This document shows positions 12,933 through 15,361 of a stretch of DNA of 15,361 nucleotides, piece after piece (the first letter of the stretch is position 1; the number at the start of each line of letters is the position of its first letter). The notes under the pieces are model-generated. The model was not told where the DNA came from. It saw nothing but the letters and a program-made list of their open reading frames with translations, and did no database searches. The stretch lies in assembly GCA_030618975.1 (NCBI GenBank), contig JAUXCH010000033.1, positions 1 to 15,361 on the forward strand, given 5' to 3'. Source of the stretch: Planctomycetia bacterium. GTDB lineage: Bacteria; Planctomycetota; PLA2; JAEUHO01. Position numbers and translations under genes: made by a program.

Positions 12933-13513
12933 CCGACGCGAATGCGCTCCTCGTGCAACTTGCGCGTGCGTTCGAGGCCGCCGACATCCGGTACGTCGTC
13001 GGAGGTTCGATCGCCAGCAGCCGACACGGGGAGTACCGCGCCACGAACGACATCGACGTCCTGGCGGAAGTGGGCCCCGCGTCGATCGCAGCCCTCGTCG
13101 CCGCGCTGGGAGACGACTTTCACCTCGACCGTGAGGCGGCCGACCTTGCCGTGCGGTCCGGGGGAACGTTCACCGCGATCCACCTGAAGGAGTTCGTGAA
13201 GATCGACTTCTTCGTGGCCACGGAGGCGAAGCTCCACAGACTCCAGCTCGAACGGCGAGAGTCGGTGGCGATCGATGCGTCGGCGCCGCCCGTCTACATC
13301 ACGTCTGCGGAAGACACGATCCTCGTCAAGCTGGAGTGGTTTCGCCGGTCGGGTGGTGTCCTCGAGCGGCAACTGAGAGACGTGGCCGGGGTCCTCAAGG
13401 TCCGTAGGCGAGAGCTCGACCTGGAGTACCTCGGGCACGCGGCGACCCTCCTCGGTCTCCGGGACCTCCTCGCTCGGGCCCTGGAAGACGCGGGTCTCGA
13501 CGCGACCGGCTAG
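12929..13513 (+). CDS. Nucleotidyltransferase-fold protein (AbiEii/MenT-like superfamily)
   Basis: A 194-residue protein. The polymerase-beta-type nucleotidyltransferase core is clear: VVGGSIASSRHG (Gly25-Gly-Ser27), then NDIDVL with the metal-binding pair Asp41 and Asp43, and KIDFFV with the third acid Asp93. The C-terminal half is helical, with SAEDTILVKLEWFRRSGG (about 126-143) and ERQLRDVAGVL, the Lys and Arg-Asp positions common in AbiEii-like toxins. Such enzymes transfer a nucleotide to RNA or protein targets; the target here is unknown. The GTG at 12929 overlaps the previous stop (GTGA); an adjacent in-frame GTG at 12926 would add one residue, and GGGGAG at 12912-12917 could serve either. 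The gene ends 15 bases from the convergent secretin-like gene. It may be the toxin of a two-gene module, but no activity can be inferred. Confidence 0.82.
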   Translation: MTDANALLVQLARAFEAADIRYVVGGSIASSRHGEYRATNDIDVLAEVGPASIAALVAALGDDFHLDREAADLAVRSGGTFTAIHLKEFVKIDFFVATEAKLHRLQLERRESVAIDASAPPVYITSAEDTILVKLEWFRRSGGVLERQLRDVAGVLKVRRRELDLEYLGHAATLLGLRDLLARALEDAGLDATG

Positions 13514-13528
13514 TCGTGGTGGAGCGCG

Positions 13529-15361
13529 CTACCGCCTGAGCGTCGGCGTCACGAGCAGGAGGCGGCAGCGTCCGCCCTCGCCCCACGCGCCGACCACGGA
13601 GGTCCGTCCCACGGGCACCAGCGTCTCGGCATGGATCTCGAAGGTCTCGACCTCGGGGAGGTCGATCTCCGGAACCGGGCCGGCGCGGCGGGTGCGCATC
13701 GGTCCGTTCTGGTGGGCCCTGAGGAACCGGAGGGTCAGCTGGACGGCCGATCGGTCCGCGGTGCAGACCGGCGTCACGTCGGCGCAGACGCCGTCCAGGA
13801 AGTGCAGCGTCACCGGGTTGAAGATCGCCGCCTCCTGCGCGATCTCCACTTCGTAGTCCTGGATGTAGTGGACGAGCCGACCGCTGGTCACCGCGTTGCG
13901 GGCGCCCGTCATCGACGTGACGGTCACCGACTCGAGCCGCTCGGCCTGGCCGGACTGGAGGGCCTCGGCGAGGAGGTCCGCGGCGCGGTCGTCGAGCGCC
14001 CCGCCGGTGGCGAGGTGGCGCGCGACGCCGACCGGCATCTCGACCACCTCCAGCGTGGTGTCGGTCGAGTAGATGAGCCCCGTCCTGAACGCGGCGAGGA
14101 GCCGGTGGATGCCTCCGAGGAGCGAGGGCACGTTGCGGGCGATGAGCACGCGATTGCGGACCTCGATGTGTGCGGGGTCCTCCCAGGCGCTGTCGCCGCC
14201 GATCTCGCGCAGCAGGTCGACGATCGCCTCCTCCGGCATGATCGGCCACGGCTCGGGCAGCTCGGGGGGTTCCGGCGGCGTGTAGTTGGAGGGCACGGGC
14301 TTCAGGGGGCGGCCGATCCGCCACGCGACCGCGCTCGAGAGGACGGGCAGGGGAAAGTAGCGGAGCTGCATCGGTCCGATGGTGCGCGGCGGGAACGCCG
14401 GGACGTCGAAGCCGCCCGCGGTCACCTCGGTGCGGCGGGGCGTCGCGCGCACGAGGAGGGTCCACGAGGTCTCACCGGGGCCGCCGGCGACGCCGTCTGC
14501 GAGCACCCACGCGCCGGCCGGCACGTGCAGGGCGCTACGAAAGACCGCCAGGTCGTACGCGGGTGTTTCGACGATGCCGGAGGCGCCCGTCGGCGAGTCC
14601 CTGAGCTCGCCGATTCTCGACAGCGCGACGCGCATTCCCACGAGGACGTGCTTTCCGTCGGGAGAGGGCATGGCGCGCATGTCGGCGATGAGCCCGAGGT
14701 TCGCGACGAGCACGATGGGGTCGGGACTCTGCGAGTTCTCCGCGACCTCGACGTCCGCGTCGGCGATCCACGCGCGCCGCGTTCCGGCGTAGACCGTCGC
14801 GCGCGCGGCGGCCAGGGCCGAGAAGCTGACGGACGGACCGGCATCCTCGCTCTCGATCAGCGCCGCGACGCGCTTGTCGTCGAGCGCCGCCCCGGCCGGA
14901 CCGAGCGCCAGGCGTTCCTCCGCGGTCAGCCTGACGGCATGCACGTCCAGCGTCACCACGGTGGAGTGCAGGGTCTCCATGCGGGCGAGGAAGCTCCCGA
15001 CCCGGTCGAGGACGGCGGGCGTGGCCCGCGCGACGATGCGGTGCTCGCCCAGCGAACGGACGTCGGCTCCCTCGCGCTCCTCCCAGAACCAGGGATCCAC
15101 CGCGTTCTTGATGTACTCGATGACCTCGTCGACGGTGCCCAGGGGGAGAATGGGTTCCTCGCCCTCCGCTCCGAAGAGGGGATACATCTCGTCGCTCACC
15201 ATGTGCGGACCCACCCACGGGGGCTGGCCGGGGATGAAGTCGGTGCGTCCCGGCCCCAGCGATCCCACGGGGAAGATGCGCGTGACGAGGGGCGCGTCGT
15301 CCTTGGCCCCAGCCGGTCCACTGCCGACGGCGAGCAGGACGAGGGCGAGCAGGACGGCAAG
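13529..15361 (-). CDS. Exported secretin-like protein with two related modules (5' end beyond the window)
   Basis: The frame is open to the right edge, giving 610 visible residues. The first ones (LAVLLALVLLAVGSGPAGA) are the core of a signal peptide, so only a few N-terminal residues are missing; a GTG at 15268 is internal, not the start. Module 1, counted from that GTG, has VTRIFPVGSL just before it, an N-domain-like region (EVIEYIKNAVDPWFWEE, about 48-64), and a C-terminal part ending LADGVAGGPGETSWTLLVRATP (256-277). Module 2 repeats the order: LRYFPLPVL (302-310), AIVDLLREIGGDSAWEDP (348-365), RTSVVGAWGEGGRCRLLLVTPTLRR at the end (555-579). Both ends resemble the secretin 'G-tvv-G...LLVTP' close. 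It is probably periplasmic. No pilus or secretion genes adjoin it, so a pore role is unproven. Confidence 0.7.
   Translation of the reverse strand, partial: LAVLLALVLLAVGSGPAGAKDDAPLVTRIFPVGSLGPGRTDFIPGQPPWVGPHMVSDEMYPLFGAEGEEPILPLGTVDEVIEYIKNAVDPWFWEEREGADVRSLGEHRIVARATPAVLDRVGSFLARMETLHSTVVTLDVHAVRLTAEERLALGPAGAALDDKRVAALIESEDAGPSVSFSALAAARATVYAGTRRAWIADADVEVAENSQSPDPIVLVANLGLIADMRAMPSPDGKHVLVGMRVALSRIGELRDSPTGASGIVETPAYDLAVFRSALHVPAGAWVLADGVAGGPGETSWTLLVRATPRRTEVTAGGFDVPAFPPRTIGPMQLRYFPLPVLSSAVAWRIGRPLKPVPSNYTPPEPPELPEPWPIMPEEAIVDLLREIGGDSAWEDPAHIEVRNRVLIARNVPSLLGGIHRLLAAFRTGLIYSTDTTLEVVEMPVGVARHLATGGALDDRAADLLAEALQSGQAERLESVTVTSMTGARNAVTSGRLVHYIQDYEVEIAQEAAIFNPVTLHFLDGVCADVTPVCTADRSAVQLTLRFLRAHQNGPMRTRRAGPVPEIDLPEVETFEIHAETLVPVGRTSVVGAWGEGGRCRLLLVTPTLRR

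Noticed and set aside
13514..13528. Terminator between the convergent nucleotidyltransferase and secretin-like genes
   Set aside because: The gap is only 15 bases and holds no stem-loop, so the transcripts must overlap or end by another mechanism.

Overview
The window is high-GC DNA (roughly 70% by eye) with tightly packed genes on both strands and frequent GTG or TTG starts. The mix of genes fits a Planctomycetota-like or similar environmental bacterium: exported proteins of no clear family, a DUF4962/heparinase II-type polysaccharide lyase, a TldD/TldE pair, a secretin-like exported protein and VapBC cassettes. The phylum is an inference; there is no rRNA or marker gene to settle it.

Layout, left to right. 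(1) At 1-1981 on the minus strand are two tandem paralogues of a secreted protein. The first is complete (113-1981). The second is cut by the window edge (1-79). They share about 90% of 100 bases over leader and signal peptide. The complete copy looks like a gluzincin-peptidase scaffold without its HExxH motif. (2) At 2134-2501 on the plus strand is a VapB antitoxin followed by a VapC toxin reduced to 41 codons by an apparent in-frame internal deletion. Three 23-bp tandem repeats, possibly an insertion-sequence end, lie just beyond. (3) At 2707-5494 on the minus strand is tldD-tldE, overlapping by 8 bp. (4) At 5590-7965 on the plus strand, divergent from tldD, is an exported heparinase II/III-like lyase. 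(5) At 8057-8687 on the minus strand is a second vapBC cassette. Its toxin is split in two frames by what looks like a one-base loss. (6) At 8818-9855 on the minus strand is a protein with two cyclic-nucleotide-binding domains and no DNA-binding domain, with a small 15-bp minisatellite at its stop codon. (7) At 9981-12542 on the minus strand is an M1 aminopeptidase with HEAT-like repeats. (8) At 12654-13513 on the plus strand is a two-gene unit: a small helical protein and a nucleotidyltransferase. (9) At 13529-15361 on the minus strand is an exported secretin-like protein made of two related modules, running off the right edge.

There is no single large operon. The coupled units are the paralogue pair, tldD-tldE, the two vapBC cassettes and the small-protein/nucleotidyltransferase pair. 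The most notable pattern is that both VapB antitoxins are intact while both VapC toxins are broken, each in a different way. The best candidates for undescribed biology are the tandem pseudo-peptidase family, the duplicated secretin-like protein and the nucleotidyltransferase pair. I see no RNA gene, CRISPR array or intact mobile element, and no stretch over 300 bases without a gene.
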